A stretch of 42,769 nucleotides of DNA from Candidatus Schekmanbacteria bacterium. GTDB taxonomy: Bacteria > CSSED10-310 > JACPHN01. The position numbers and the translations under genes are program-made. The DNA is taken from assembly GCA_016188575.1 (NCBI GenBank), contig JACPHN010000048.1, forward strand, positions 1 through 42,769, in the 5' to 3' direction. Below, one piece after another: positions 15,279-23,688 of the stretch (positions are counted from its first letter, which is position 1; each line of letters starts with the position of its first letter). The notes beneath the pieces were generated by a model that saw only the letters and a program-made list of their open reading frames with translations, searched no databases and was not told the origin of the DNA.

Positions 15279-16355
15279 ATGGCGTCAGCCGAAAGTCAAG
15301 GCCGTACCGAGCAAGGGACTACCCGCAGGCGGCGGGACGCCAAGGAAAAAGGCCAGGTTGCGCGGTCCAAGGAGATTCCCATGGCCGCGACCCTGCTCGT
15401 CGCCACCGCGCTCCTCTCCGTGGGAACCGCTTCCGCCGTCGACGTGCTTGGCGAGCTCACGCGCGAGTTTCTGCAGCGGTGCGGCCAGCTCGAGCTGAAC
15501 CCGGCGGAGCTGTGGCGCCTCGCGGTCGTCTCCTCGTACTACCTCGGGCTGATTCTCGTGCCGTTTTTCCTGGTGTTGGTGGTTACCGTGCTCGTGGTTG
15601 ACCACCAGCAGGATGCCATCCAGGTGAGTTGGCAAGCCATTCGCATAGACTTCTCGAAGCTCAACCCCGTGAGCGGGTTGACGAGGATGTTCTCGCCAGG
15701 CAAGCAGCTCGTCAGCATCCTGCAAAACCTGGCCAAGGTCGGACTGATCGGCTACGTCGTGTATTTGACAGTGCGAAATGAGGCGGTGGTGATTCCGCAG
15801 TTGGCGATGTGGCCGCTGCCGGACGTGCTCGCGTTTACCGGCGACGTCGCCATGCGCATGCTGTGGCGCGTCGGCATGGTCGCCTGCCTGATCGCCGTCA
15901 TCGACTACGCGCTCACCAAGCACCGCTACGAAGAGAGCCTGAAGATGACCAAGCAGGAGGTCAAGGAAGAGTTCAAGATGCTCGAAGGCGACCCCCTGGT
16001 CAAGGGCAAGATCCGGCAAATCCAGCGGGAGCGGGCGCTGCGCCGCATGCTCCAGGCCGTCCCCGAGGCCGACGTGGTGATCACCAACCCGGTCCACTAC
16101 GCGGTGGCGCTGCGGTATAACCTCGAGCAGCAGGGCGGCGCTCCGGTCGTCGTCGCCAAGGGGCAACGCAAGCTGGCGCAGAGAATCAAGGAGATCGCGC
16201 GCGAGCACGGCGTGCCGGTGATCGAAAATCCCCCCGTAGCCCGCGCTCTCTATGCGGGGACCGAAGTCGGCGAGCAGATCCCATTCGAGCTTTATCAGGC
16301 GGTCGCCGAGATCCTGGCGCACGTCTACAAGATGAAGGGCCTCGTCCATGGCTGA
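15279..16355 (+). CDS. flhB: Flagellar export switch protein FlhB with NPVH cleavage motif
   Basis: 358 residues. The basic N-terminus RRRRDAKEKGQVARSKE and four membrane helices (about 30-210) are typical. The cytoplasmic domain contains VVITNPVHYAVALRY, in which the family's autocleavage site NPTH reads N270-P271-V272-H273. Cleavage after the Asn switches export from rod/hook to filament substrates. Asn and Pro, the chemically required pair, are kept; the Thr is changed to Val. The rest of the domain (APVVVAKGQ, PVIENPPVARALY) is normal. Overlaps flhA by eight bases. Confidence 0.95.
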   Translation: MASAESQGRTEQGTTRRRRDAKEKGQVARSKEIPMAATLLVATALLSVGTASAVDVLGELTREFLQRCGQLELNPAELWRLAVVSSYYLGLILVPFFLVLVVTVLVVDHQQDAIQVSWQAIRIDFSKLNPVSGLTRMFSPGKQLVSILQNLAKVGLIGYVVYLTVRNEAVVIPQLAMWPLPDVLAFTGDVAMRMLWRVGMVACLIAVIDYALTKHRYEESLKMTKQEVKEEFKMLEGDPLVKGKIRQIQRERALRRMLQAVPEADVVITNPVHYAVALRYNLEQQGGAPVVVAKGQRKLAQRIKEIAREHGVPVIENPPVARALYAGTEVGEQIPFELYQAVAEILAHVYKMKGLVHG

Positions 16356-18441
16356 TCTCACGCTGCAGCGCGCGCTTAACATGCTGAGCAAGCAGCTTCC
16401 CGAGCAGCAGCACCTGCTCATTCCGGCGGCGATCGTCGCGATTCTCTTCCTGATGTTGGTGCCGCTACCCACGCCGATCATGGATCTGTTTATCGGCATC
16501 AACCTGACGATCAGCATGCTCGTCATGTTCGTGGCGGTCTACGTGTTGCGGCCGGTCGAGTTTCACGTTTTTCCCAGCATGCTGCTGATGCTGACGCTGT
16601 ATCGGTTGAGCCTCAACGTCGCGTCGACCCGCCTGATCCTGACGCGCGGTCACGAGGGCACGGATGCTGCCGGCGTGGTCATCGAGGCTTTCGGCCAGTT
16701 CGTCGTCGGCGGCAACTATCTTGTCGGCGCAGTGATGTTCCTGGTCATGCTCGCGATTCAGTACATCGTCATCAACCACGGCGCGACCCGCATCGCCGAG
16801 GTCACCGCGCGCTTCACCCTCGACGCGATGCCGGGCAAGCAGATGGCGATCGATGCGGACCTCAACGCGGGCATCATCGACGAGACGGAAGCCAAGCAGC
16901 GGCGGGAGCAGATTCGGCGCGAGTCGGAGTTCTACGGTGCGATGGACGGCGCGGTGCGGTTTGTGCAGCGGGACGCGGTGGCCTCCGTGCTCATCACGCT
17001 GATCAACATCGGCGGCGGATTTGTCATCGGTGTGCTGCAGCGGGGGATGCCCATCGAAGAGGCACTGAAGACCTTTACCATGCTGACGATCGGCGACGGG
17101 CTGGTGAGCGCCGTCCCCGCTCTGCTGATATCGGTGTCGGGCGCCTTGATCACGACGCGGGCCTCGGGCGAGCGCACCCTCGGTGAGGATATTATCAGCC
17201 GGGTCACTGCGGATCCGCGGCCGGTGGTCATCGCCGCCTCGCTGCTGTTCCTCTTCGCGTTGATCCCCGGCCTGCCGAAGATCTCGTTTCTCACGCTCGC
17301 CATCGCGTTTGGCGGCATCGCGTATCTGACGGTGCGGCATCATCAGCGCCTCAAGAAGACGGAAACGGACCTCGCGAAGGGCAAGGCAGAACGCGTTCCC
17401 GACGAGCCCGAGCGCGTCGAAGCGCTGCTCAAGGTCGACATTCTCGGGCTCGAGGTCGGCTACGGCCTGGTGCCGCTGGTGGACGTGAATCAGGGCGGCG
17501 ATTTGCTGGACCGCATCCGCTCGTTGCGCCGGCAGCTTGCGCTCGAGCTCGGGGTGCTGGTGCCCCCCATCCGCATTCGCGACAACCTGCAACTGCACCC
17601 GAATCAGTACCAGATTCTCCTGAAAGGCGTGAACATCGCCCGCGGCGAGGCCTTCCCAGCGCAGTTCCTGGCCATGGACCCGGGGACGGCGCGCGAGAAG
17701 ATCGAGGGCACCGAGACGCGAGAACCGGCGTTCGGTCTGCCGGCGCGCTGGATCCGGGCGGATCAGCGCGAGCGCGCGCAATTCGCGGGATACACCGTGG
17801 TCGACAGCGCAACCGTGATCTCGACGCATCTCAACGAGACGATCAAGTCGATCGCCCACGAGCTTCTCGGGCGCCAGGAAACGCAGGCGCTGCTGGACAA
17901 CATCAAGCAGGATTACCCCAAGCTCGTCGAAGACCTGGTGCCGGGAATCATGGGCATCGGAGTCGTGCAGAAGGTGCTGCAGAACTTGTTGCGCGAGCGC
18001 GTAAGCGTGCGCGATCTGCGGACGATCCTGGAGGCGCTGGCGGAGTACGGTCCCTATCTGAAAGACCCCAACGGCCTTACGGAGTTCGTGCGCCAGGAGC
18101 TCGGCCGCGCCATCTGCTCGACCTACGAGACGGATGGCGGCGAGCTTCCGGTGATCACCTTGGCGCCGGAGACGGAGCAGCAGCTCGCGCAGGCCGTCGA
18201 GGACAGCGACGCCGGCAGCTACCTCGCAATCGCGCCGGAGCGGGCGCAGCGCCTCTTCGGCAGCTTGCGGCAGGCGATCGAGCACGCATCGCTGAGCGGC
18301 GAACCGGTGCTGCTCACCTCCTCGCGAGTGCGCCGGCACCTGAAGTCGCTGACCGAGCGCATGTTACCCAGACTCGCGGTGCTGGCGCACAACGAAATCC
18401 CACCTGCTACTCAGGTCGTTTCCCTTGGAGTCGTAAGTTGA
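16348..18441 (+). CDS. flhA: Flagellar export gate protein FlhA
   Basis: 697 residues, normal length. Eight membrane helices in the first about 330 residues, with the family block around LTLYRLSLNVASTRLIL and the FHIPEP-like loop ARFTLDAMPGKQMAIDADLN (ion-use region), then a large cytoplasmic domain (about 350-697) that binds chaperone-filament protein complexes (GYGLVPLVD, IRIRDNLQL, LVPGIMGIGVVQKVLQNLL). It forms the nine-subunit ring under the export gate. Confidence 0.97.
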   Translation: MADLTLQRALNMLSKQLPEQQHLLIPAAIVAILFLMLVPLPTPIMDLFIGINLTISMLVMFVAVYVLRPVEFHVFPSMLLMLTLYRLSLNVASTRLILTRGHEGTDAAGVVIEAFGQFVVGGNYLVGAVMFLVMLAIQYIVINHGATRIAEVTARFTLDAMPGKQMAIDADLNAGIIDETEAKQRREQIRRESEFYGAMDGAVRFVQRDAVASVLITLINIGGGFVIGVLQRGMPIEEALKTFTMLTIGDGLVSAVPALLISVSGALITTRASGERTLGEDIISRVTADPRPVVIAASLLFLFALIPGLPKISFLTLAIAFGGIAYLTVRHHQRLKKTETDLAKGKAERVPDEPERVEALLKVDILGLEVGYGLVPLVDVNQGGDLLDRIRSLRRQLALELGVLVPPIRIRDNLQLHPNQYQILLKGVNIARGEAFPAQFLAMDPGTAREKIEGTETREPAFGLPARWIRADQRERAQFAGYTVVDSATVISTHLNETIKSIAHELLGRQETQALLDNIKQDYPKLVEDLVPGIMGIGVVQKVLQNLLRERVSVRDLRTILEALAEYGPYLKDPNGLTEFVRQELGRAICSTYETDGGELPVITLAPETEQQLAQAVEDSDAGSYLAIAPERAQRLFGSLRQAIEHASLSGEPVLLTSSRVRRHLKSLTERMLPRLAVLAHNEIPPATQVVSLGVVS

Positions 18442-18469
18442 ACGCACGGTACGAAACTTGGAGCCGGCA

Positions 18470-19864
18470 ATGAACGTGAAGACCTACCAGGCGCCCGACA
18501 TGCGTAGCGCGATCGCGATGGTGAAAGCGGATCTCGGGGACGAGGCGTACATTCTGTCGACCAAGCGCGTGCGCAAGCGCACGCTCGGGTACCCGCTCGG
18601 GCGACCGATGCTGGAGGTATGCGCGGCGGTGGATCCGGAAGGGCCGCAGTCGCCGGCGACCGCCGCGCGCCGCACCGCATCCCCCGTCGCCGCTGACCGG
18701 CTGCCGCCCGTTGCGCCGGTGCCCGAGGCTGCCCCGGCGCCTGGAGCGCCGGCGCCCTTCTTCGAGCGAATCGTTGCGGAGCTCGCGGCGCAGGAGCCGC
18801 CCACGGCGACGCCGAGGCACGCCCAGGGCGTGAGCTCGCGCCCGTCCCGGCACGGGCAGCAGGCCGAGGTCGCGGTCGCCGGTCACGCCGCGTCGCCGCG
18901 GCGTGCTCGGGAAGCCGTTGCACCGGAGACAGGCGCCGGCGCGGCGGTGGCGACTGCGCCCGCGTGGGGCGATGAGGGGGAAGGGGAAGTCGCCAGCGAA
19001 GCTCGCCACGTCGTCGGCGAGCTCGAACGCATGGTCTCTTTCCTGACGACGTCGGGCTTCGCCTGGCTCGGTCTTCCCGGCAGCACCGACTCCTTTCGCG
19101 CCTATGCCGAGCTGGTCGAGAACGGCGTGCTTCCCCGGTACGCGCGCAAGATTGTGCACACGGCATGCCAGTTCGGCGGCGATGAGCCCGCGACCGGAGA
19201 GGAGCTGGATCGGCGGATTCGCCAGGCGCTGACCCAGCACGTCTCGGTCAGCGGCCCACTGCGAACCCGCGGTGGCAAGGGGCCGACTGCTCTGGCTCTC
19301 GTAGGCCCGACGGGCGTCGGCAAGACCACGACACTGGCCAAGCTGGCCGCGCGCTTCGCACTTTGCAAACGGCTGCGGATTTCCTTCGTGACCGTGGACA
19401 CCTATCGCGTCGCGGCGGTCGAGCAGCTCCAGGTCTACGCCCGCATCCTCGGCGTGCCCGTGGACGTCGCGCGCAGCCGTGCCGACCTCGAGTCGATCAT
19501 GGCAGCCCGCCGCGACCGCGACCTCATTCTCATTGACACCGCCGGACGCAGCCCGCGGGACGAGCGGATCGGCGAGCTGGCGAAGATCCTGGAAGCTCCC
19601 GGCGTGGAAAAGTGGCTGGTCACCGCCGCCACCACCAAGGCCGAAGACTACCAGCTCGTGGCCTCGGCGTTTCGTTGCCTCGAGCCCTCGCGGCTCATTC
19701 TCACCAAGGTGGACGAGACGACCAGCCCCGGCTTCTTTGTAAACAGCCTCATGGCCAGCGGTCTACCGCTGTCGTACGTGACCACTGGACAAAACGTTCC
19801 GGACGACATCGAAGCCGCGACACTCAAGGATATCTGCAACCGCCTCTTGGCTGGAGGGTTGTGA
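18470..19864 (+). CDS. flhF: Flagellar SRP-like GTPase FlhF
   Basis: 464 residues. ATG at 18470 has GGAG six bases upstream; a TTG at 18458 is in frame but lies within that site. N-terminal B domain (MNVKTYQAPDMRSAIAMVKADLG split over 1-23, then EAYILSTKRV), a long Ala/Pro-rich linker (about 60-175), an N domain of helices, and the SRP-type GTPase G domain from about 270: P-loop VGPTGVGKTTT, TVDTYRVAAVEQL, LIDTAGRSPRDE and ILTKVDET. FlhF fixes the polar site where new flagella are built. Its TGA overlaps the flhG ATG. Confidence 0.96.
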   Translation: MNVKTYQAPDMRSAIAMVKADLGDEAYILSTKRVRKRTLGYPLGRPMLEVCAAVDPEGPQSPATAARRTASPVAADRLPPVAPVPEAAPAPGAPAPFFERIVAELAAQEPPTATPRHAQGVSSRPSRHGQQAEVAVAGHAASPRRAREAVAPETGAGAAVATAPAWGDEGEGEVASEARHVVGELERMVSFLTTSGFAWLGLPGSTDSFRAYAELVENGVLPRYARKIVHTACQFGGDEPATGEELDRRIRQALTQHVSVSGPLRTRGGKGPTALALVGPTGVGKTTTLAKLAARFALCKRLRISFVTVDTYRVAAVEQLQVYARILGVPVDVARSRADLESIMAARRDRDLILIDTAGRSPRDERIGELAKILEAPGVEKWLVTAATTKAEDYQLVASAFRCLEPSRLILTKVDETTSPGFFVNSLMASGLPLSYVTTGQNVPDDIEAATLKDICNRLLAGGL

Positions 19865-20730
19865 TGACGGATCAGGCGGGAAGATTGCGCGAGCTGACAG
19901 GGCGCGGCGGGGGGCCTTCGCCGCGCGTGCTCGCGATTTCCAGTGGCAAGGGGGGCGTTGGCAAGACCAACGTGGTGGTCAATCTCTCTTTGGCGTTTGC
20001 CGGCATGAACCAGCGGGTCGTCGTCATGGACGCCGACTTCGGCCTGGCAAACGTCGATATCTTGCTCGGCCTTGCGCCCAAATACACACTGCGCCACGTC
20101 CTGTTCGGCAGCGACGAGGAGCGCATGCGCCTCGAGGACATCATCATCGAGGGGCCCGCAGGGATTCGCATCATTCCCGCGAGCTCCGGCATGCAGGAGC
20201 TGACGAACCTCAACGACGAGCAGCGCAGCCGGTTGTTCGGAGCGTTGTCGCGCCTGGCGACGCAAACCGACATCCTGGTGCTCGACACCGCCGCCGGCAT
20301 TTCCGACAACGTGGTCCAACTGCTGCTCGCGGCGAACGAGATCATCCTGGTTACGTGCCCGGAACCTACGGCCATCGTGGACGCGTACGCTCTGGTCAAG
20401 GTCGTGTCGGGGTACGAGTTCGACAAGAAAATTCAGGTCGTGGTGAATATGGCAAACTCAGACGCAGAGGGGCAGGCCGTGTTTGAGCAGCTCGACGCAG
20501 TAGTTGACAAGTTTTTGGGGCGCCGCCTAGACTATTTGGGAGCAGTAGCCCGCGACGACCACGTCTTGCGGGCCGTGCGCCAGCAACAGCCGCTCTTGGG
20601 TCTGTATCCCAACTCGGCTTCGGCGCGCGGATTTGTCGCGCTCGCGCGGCAGCTCCTCCATGAGCCGCCCCAGCAATCGAAAGCTGGTGGTTTCCGGCGC
20701 TTCGTGCGCCAGTTGGTGGGCCGGCGATAA
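19864..20730 (+). CDS. flhG: Flagellar number regulator FlhG (FleN, MinD-like ATPase)
   Basis: 288 residues. Deviant Walker A SSGKGGVGKTN near residues 27-37, VVMDADFGLANVD and LVLDTAAGISDNV place it in the ParA/MinD group. FlhG limits flagellar number by stimulating FlhF GTPase activity and, in several genera, by holding back the sigma-54 activator FleQ/FlrA. A DQAGRLRELTG segment precedes the ATPase domain, matching the N-terminal FlhF-activating motif region (DQAxxLR). The C-terminus is basic and probably amphipathic (GFRRFVRQLVGRR), as in MinD membrane targeting. Confidence 0.95.
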   Translation: MTDQAGRLRELTGRGGGPSPRVLAISSGKGGVGKTNVVVNLSLAFAGMNQRVVVMDADFGLANVDILLGLAPKYTLRHVLFGSDEERMRLEDIIIEGPAGIRIIPASSGMQELTNLNDEQRSRLFGALSRLATQTDILVLDTAAGISDNVVQLLLAANEIILVTCPEPTAIVDAYALVKVVSGYEFDKKIQVVVNMANSDAEGQAVFEQLDAVVDKFLGRRLDYLGAVARDDHVLRAVRQQQPLLGLYPNSASARGFVALARQLLHEPPQQSKAGGFRRFVRQLVGRR

Positions 20731-20746
20731 AAGGGAGGAGGACATT

Positions 20747-21529
20747 ATGGGATCGGCAGCGCATGCCGTGAGAATCAACGAGATTTGGCATTCCAAGGTT
20801 GAGGGGGCACTGTCTCTGGTGGATCGCGACGAGCTGATACTGGAATACGCGCCGCTTGTGAAGTATGTCGCGCAGCGGGTGAGCTCGCGGCTGCCGCGTC
20901 AGGTCGAGCTCGACGACCTGGTGTGTGCCGGAGTCCTCGGGCTGATCGACGCCATCGACAAGTTTGACCCGAGCCGGGGGATCGCTTTCAAGACGTATGC
21001 CGAGCTGCGCATCCGGGGAGCGATTCTCGACGAGCTCCGCGACATGGACTGGGTGCCCCGCTCGATTCGCAAGAAGCGGCGCGAGGTCGAGCAGGCGTAC
21101 CGGGAAGTGGAGCAGCGCCTTGGGCGTCCCGCCGAGGACGTCGAAGTGGCGCAGGAGCTGGGAATTCCGGTGGCGGAGCTACACGAGCTGCTGGAGGAAG
21201 TGCGCGGCCTGACGCTCGGGAGCTTCCAGGAGATAGGCGCCATGGGCGGTGCCGAGGAGGCGGGCGACGAAGGTCTGCTGCGGTTCATTGCGGATCCCGA
21301 AGCCGAAGATCCGGTCGCGGTGTGCCACCGCGAGCAGCTTGTCGAGCTGATCGGCCAGGCCATCGACGCGCTGCCGGAGAAGGAGCGGGAAGTCATGCTG
21401 CTGTACTATCAGCACGAGCTGACCATGAAAGAGGCCGGAGAGGCGCTGAACGTCACCGAGAGTCGCGTGAGTCAGCTTCATACCAAGGCCATCATCCGCA
21501 TCCGCAAGTACCTGGCCAATCTGGTCTGA
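20747..21529 (+). CDS. fliA: Flagellar sigma factor FliA (sigma-28)
   Basis: 260 residues. The ATG at 20747 follows a strong GGGAGGAGG. Sigma-70 family regions in order: region 2 (LVKYVAQRVSSRLP, LDDLVCAGVLGLIDAIDKFD, FKTYAELRIRGAILDELR), region 3 (VPRSIRKKRREVEQAY) and region 4 (ALPEKEREVMLLYYQHE, LTMKEAGEALNVTESRVSQL). This is the FliA/WhiG type that reads late flagellar and chemotaxis promoters. No anti-sigma gene flgM is seen in the window. It sits between flhG and fliM, so it is produced with the early/middle genes. Confidence 0.96.
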   Translation: MGSAAHAVRINEIWHSKVEGALSLVDRDELILEYAPLVKYVAQRVSSRLPRQVELDDLVCAGVLGLIDAIDKFDPSRGIAFKTYAELRIRGAILDELRDMDWVPRSIRKKRREVEQAYREVEQRLGRPAEDVEVAQELGIPVAELHELLEEVRGLTLGSFQEIGAMGGAEEAGDEGLLRFIADPEAEDPVAVCHREQLVELIGQAIDALPEKEREVMLLYYQHELTMKEAGEALNVTESRVSQLHTKAIIRIRKYLANLV

Positions 21530-21544
21530 CGAGGAGCATCGTTC

Positions 21545-22597
21545 GTGGCGACTCAAGAGATCCTCAGCCAGGCGGAAATCGATTCGCTGCTGACGACGAT
21601 GAACCTCGGCATGGATCAGCCGCCGGGGCCGCCGCAGCCGCCCTCGCGGTCTGCGGCGTTTCCCGGGGGCGCGGAACCGCCGCCACCACCGCCGCCGTCC
21701 GGCAAGGCGCCGATACCGCACAAGGTCGCCAACTACAACTTCCGCCGGCCGGATCGGGTGTCAAAAGAGCAGATCCGGGCGCTCAACTACCTGCACGATC
21801 GCTTCGCCCGTAACTTCTCGTCGTCGCTCTCCGCCTATCTCCGCAGCATCGCCGAGGTCAACCTGGTGAGCGTGGAGCAGCTCACCTACGCCGAGTTCAT
21901 CCTCTCGATTCCCGATCCCACGAGCTTCAATACCATCGCCATGAGACCGCTCGATGGTAGCGTCGCTCTGGAGCTCAATCCGTCCCTGGTGTTTCCGCTC
22001 ATCGATCGGCTCCTCGGCGGCCCGGGCAACCCTGTTACCGAAGAGCGCACGCTCACCGAAATCGAGCAGAACGTCATCGACGGCGTCATTCGTCTGGCCC
22101 TGGACGACCTGCGGACGGTGTGGCGCAGCGTCCTTGACATCGACCTGCAAATCCTCGCTCGGGAAACCTCACCGAAACTGGTGCAGATCGTGGTATCGAG
22201 CGAGGTGGTCATCCTGATCGTGTTCGAAATCAAGGTGGGTAACGCCATCGGCATGATGAACTTCTGCATTCCCGCCTTCGTCATCGAGCCGGTGGGGGAG
22301 AAGTTCGTACAGCAGACACACACCGAGCACAAGAAGATCAGCACGCCTGCCGACATCCGCCGACTCGCCGATCACGTCCGGCGGGCCCGCATGCACGTCA
22401 GCGCCGAGCTCATGGGCACGCACATCACCGTTCGCGACCTGATCGATCTGCGCGCCGACGATCTTATCCGGCTCGAGCAGCGCGTCACCGATCCCGCCAC
22501 CATTCTCGTCAACCTTCGCCCGAAATACGAAGGCGCGATCGGGCTGCGCGGCAATAGCCGTGCCGTGCAGATTCTCCGCTTTCAGCAGGAGGAGTGA
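21545..22597 (+). CDS. fliM: Flagellar motor switch protein FliM
   Basis: 350 residues. GTG start with GAGGAG about eight bases upstream. The N-terminal peptide EILSQAEIDSLL binds phospho-CheY. A Pro-rich stretch (about 25-58), the CheC-like middle domain that meets FliG (about 65-245, e.g. YNFRRPDRVSKEQIRAL) and the C-terminal SpoA domain (about 270-345) follow. Part of the C-ring; four genes of the switch lie in this operon except fliG, which is absent here. Confidence 0.97.
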   Translation: MATQEILSQAEIDSLLTTMNLGMDQPPGPPQPPSRSAAFPGGAEPPPPPPPSGKAPIPHKVANYNFRRPDRVSKEQIRALNYLHDRFARNFSSSLSAYLRSIAEVNLVSVEQLTYAEFILSIPDPTSFNTIAMRPLDGSVALELNPSLVFPLIDRLLGGPGNPVTEERTLTEIEQNVIDGVIRLALDDLRTVWRSVLDIDLQILARETSPKLVQIVVSSEVVILIVFEIKVGNAIGMMNFCIPAFVIEPVGEKFVQQTHTEHKKISTPADIRRLADHVRRARMHVSAELMGTHITVRDLIDLRADDLIRLEQRVTDPATILVNLRPKYEGAIGLRGNSRAVQILRFQQEE

Positions 22598-22599
22598 CG

Positions 22600-23688
22600 G
22601 TGGCCAAACTCGACCAGCGCCGTTCGGAAGGGCTCTTCGAGCTTGCGGAGATCGTGGCCTGGAGCTCCGAATCCGTGCTGTCGACCTTGCTGCAATGCCA
22701 GGTGGAGATTCGCCCCGTCGAGGTGCGGGCGGCGAGCCTCGAGGACATCAAGAACGAGCTCCGGGGGCGATGCGCGGCGATGAAGACATCCTTCGTGCGC
22801 GGGCTCGTGGGGGATCTGCTCTTTCTGATGTACATCCCCGACGCTTCGGCCGTTGTCAACCTGATGATGGGCGGCGAGCCGACGCGTTCGGAAGATCTCC
22901 CCGAGGACGGCCTGGACGCCTTGACCGAGGCCACCAATCAGATCATGGGAACGTGCTCCACGGGCCTCGGAGATCGCCTCCGCGACTCGATTTCCAACGG
23001 CCCGGCCGAGGTTCAGGAGGTCGATTTGTCCGACCCCGACGAGAACCTGGGGTACATGATCGCCGAAGACAATGTCGCGCTCATCCAGTACACCCTGTCC
23101 ATCGAGGGGATGCTGCCGACAGAGTACTTCCAGCTCATCCCCATGTCTGCGGCGACGGTGATGGCGGACGCGTTTCGGCCGTCCGAGGAGATGAGCCAGG
23201 CGATGATCGACGACATCTTCCAGAGCAAGGAAGAGGCGACGTCGCCGCGCACACAGCACGTCCCATTGCCGGCGGCGCCCGCCGCTGCGGCGCCGCGACC
23301 CGCGGGGGCTGCAGCGCCGGTGCCGCAACCGGCCGCCGCGGCCGGCGGCGCCGCCGCTTCCTTCGCCGCGCCAGGAGCCGCTGGCGCGGTACCTCAGGTG
23401 CAATACGCACCTGCTCCCACCTTCGAGGCGCCCAACATCCAGCTCATCCTCGACATCGAGCTGCCGATCTCGGTCCGCCTCGGCGAAGCCGAGATGCTCC
23501 TGGAGGACGTGCTCCGGCTGTCTCCCGGCTCCATCATCGAGCTCGGCCAGTCCGCCGACGAACCCGTGGATCTGCTGGTCAATAACAGGCGCATCGCGCG
23601 CGGCGAAGTGGTCGTCGTGGACAGCAACTTCGGCCTGCGGATCACTTCTGTCGAGAGCGCGCTCGAGCGCATCAAGAGCCTGCGATGA
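22600..23688 (+). CDS. fliY: FliY-like switch protein: CheC-type phosphatase domain plus FliN domain
   Basis: 362 residues. AGGAGG at 22587-22592 puts the start at GTG 22600; GTG 22594, overlapping the fliM stop, is too close to it. Domains: a CheC/CheX/FliY-like region (about 1-205), an Ala/Pro-rich linker (about 210-270), and a FliN/SpoA domain (about 280-358: LDIELPISVRLGEAEMLLED, LSPGSIIELGQ, IARGEVVVVDSNFGLRI). In the CheC-type part, Asp106, Glu110 and Asn113 (DALTEATN) and Pro135 fit the D/S-x3-E-x2-N-x22-P phosphatase signature, except that 21 residues separate Asn and Pro. It may dephosphorylate CheY at the switch. Second FliN domain of the operon. Confidence 0.85.
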   Translation: MAKLDQRRSEGLFELAEIVAWSSESVLSTLLQCQVEIRPVEVRAASLEDIKNELRGRCAAMKTSFVRGLVGDLLFLMYIPDASAVVNLMMGGEPTRSEDLPEDGLDALTEATNQIMGTCSTGLGDRLRDSISNGPAEVQEVDLSDPDENLGYMIAEDNVALIQYTLSIEGMLPTEYFQLIPMSAATVMADAFRPSEEMSQAMIDDIFQSKEEATSPRTQHVPLPAAPAAAAPRPAGAAAPVPQPAAAAGGAAASFAAPGAAGAVPQVQYAPAPTFEAPNIQLILDIELPISVRLGEAEMLLEDVLRLSPGSIIELGQSADEPVDLLVNNRRIARGEVVVVDSNFGLRITSVESALERIKSLR

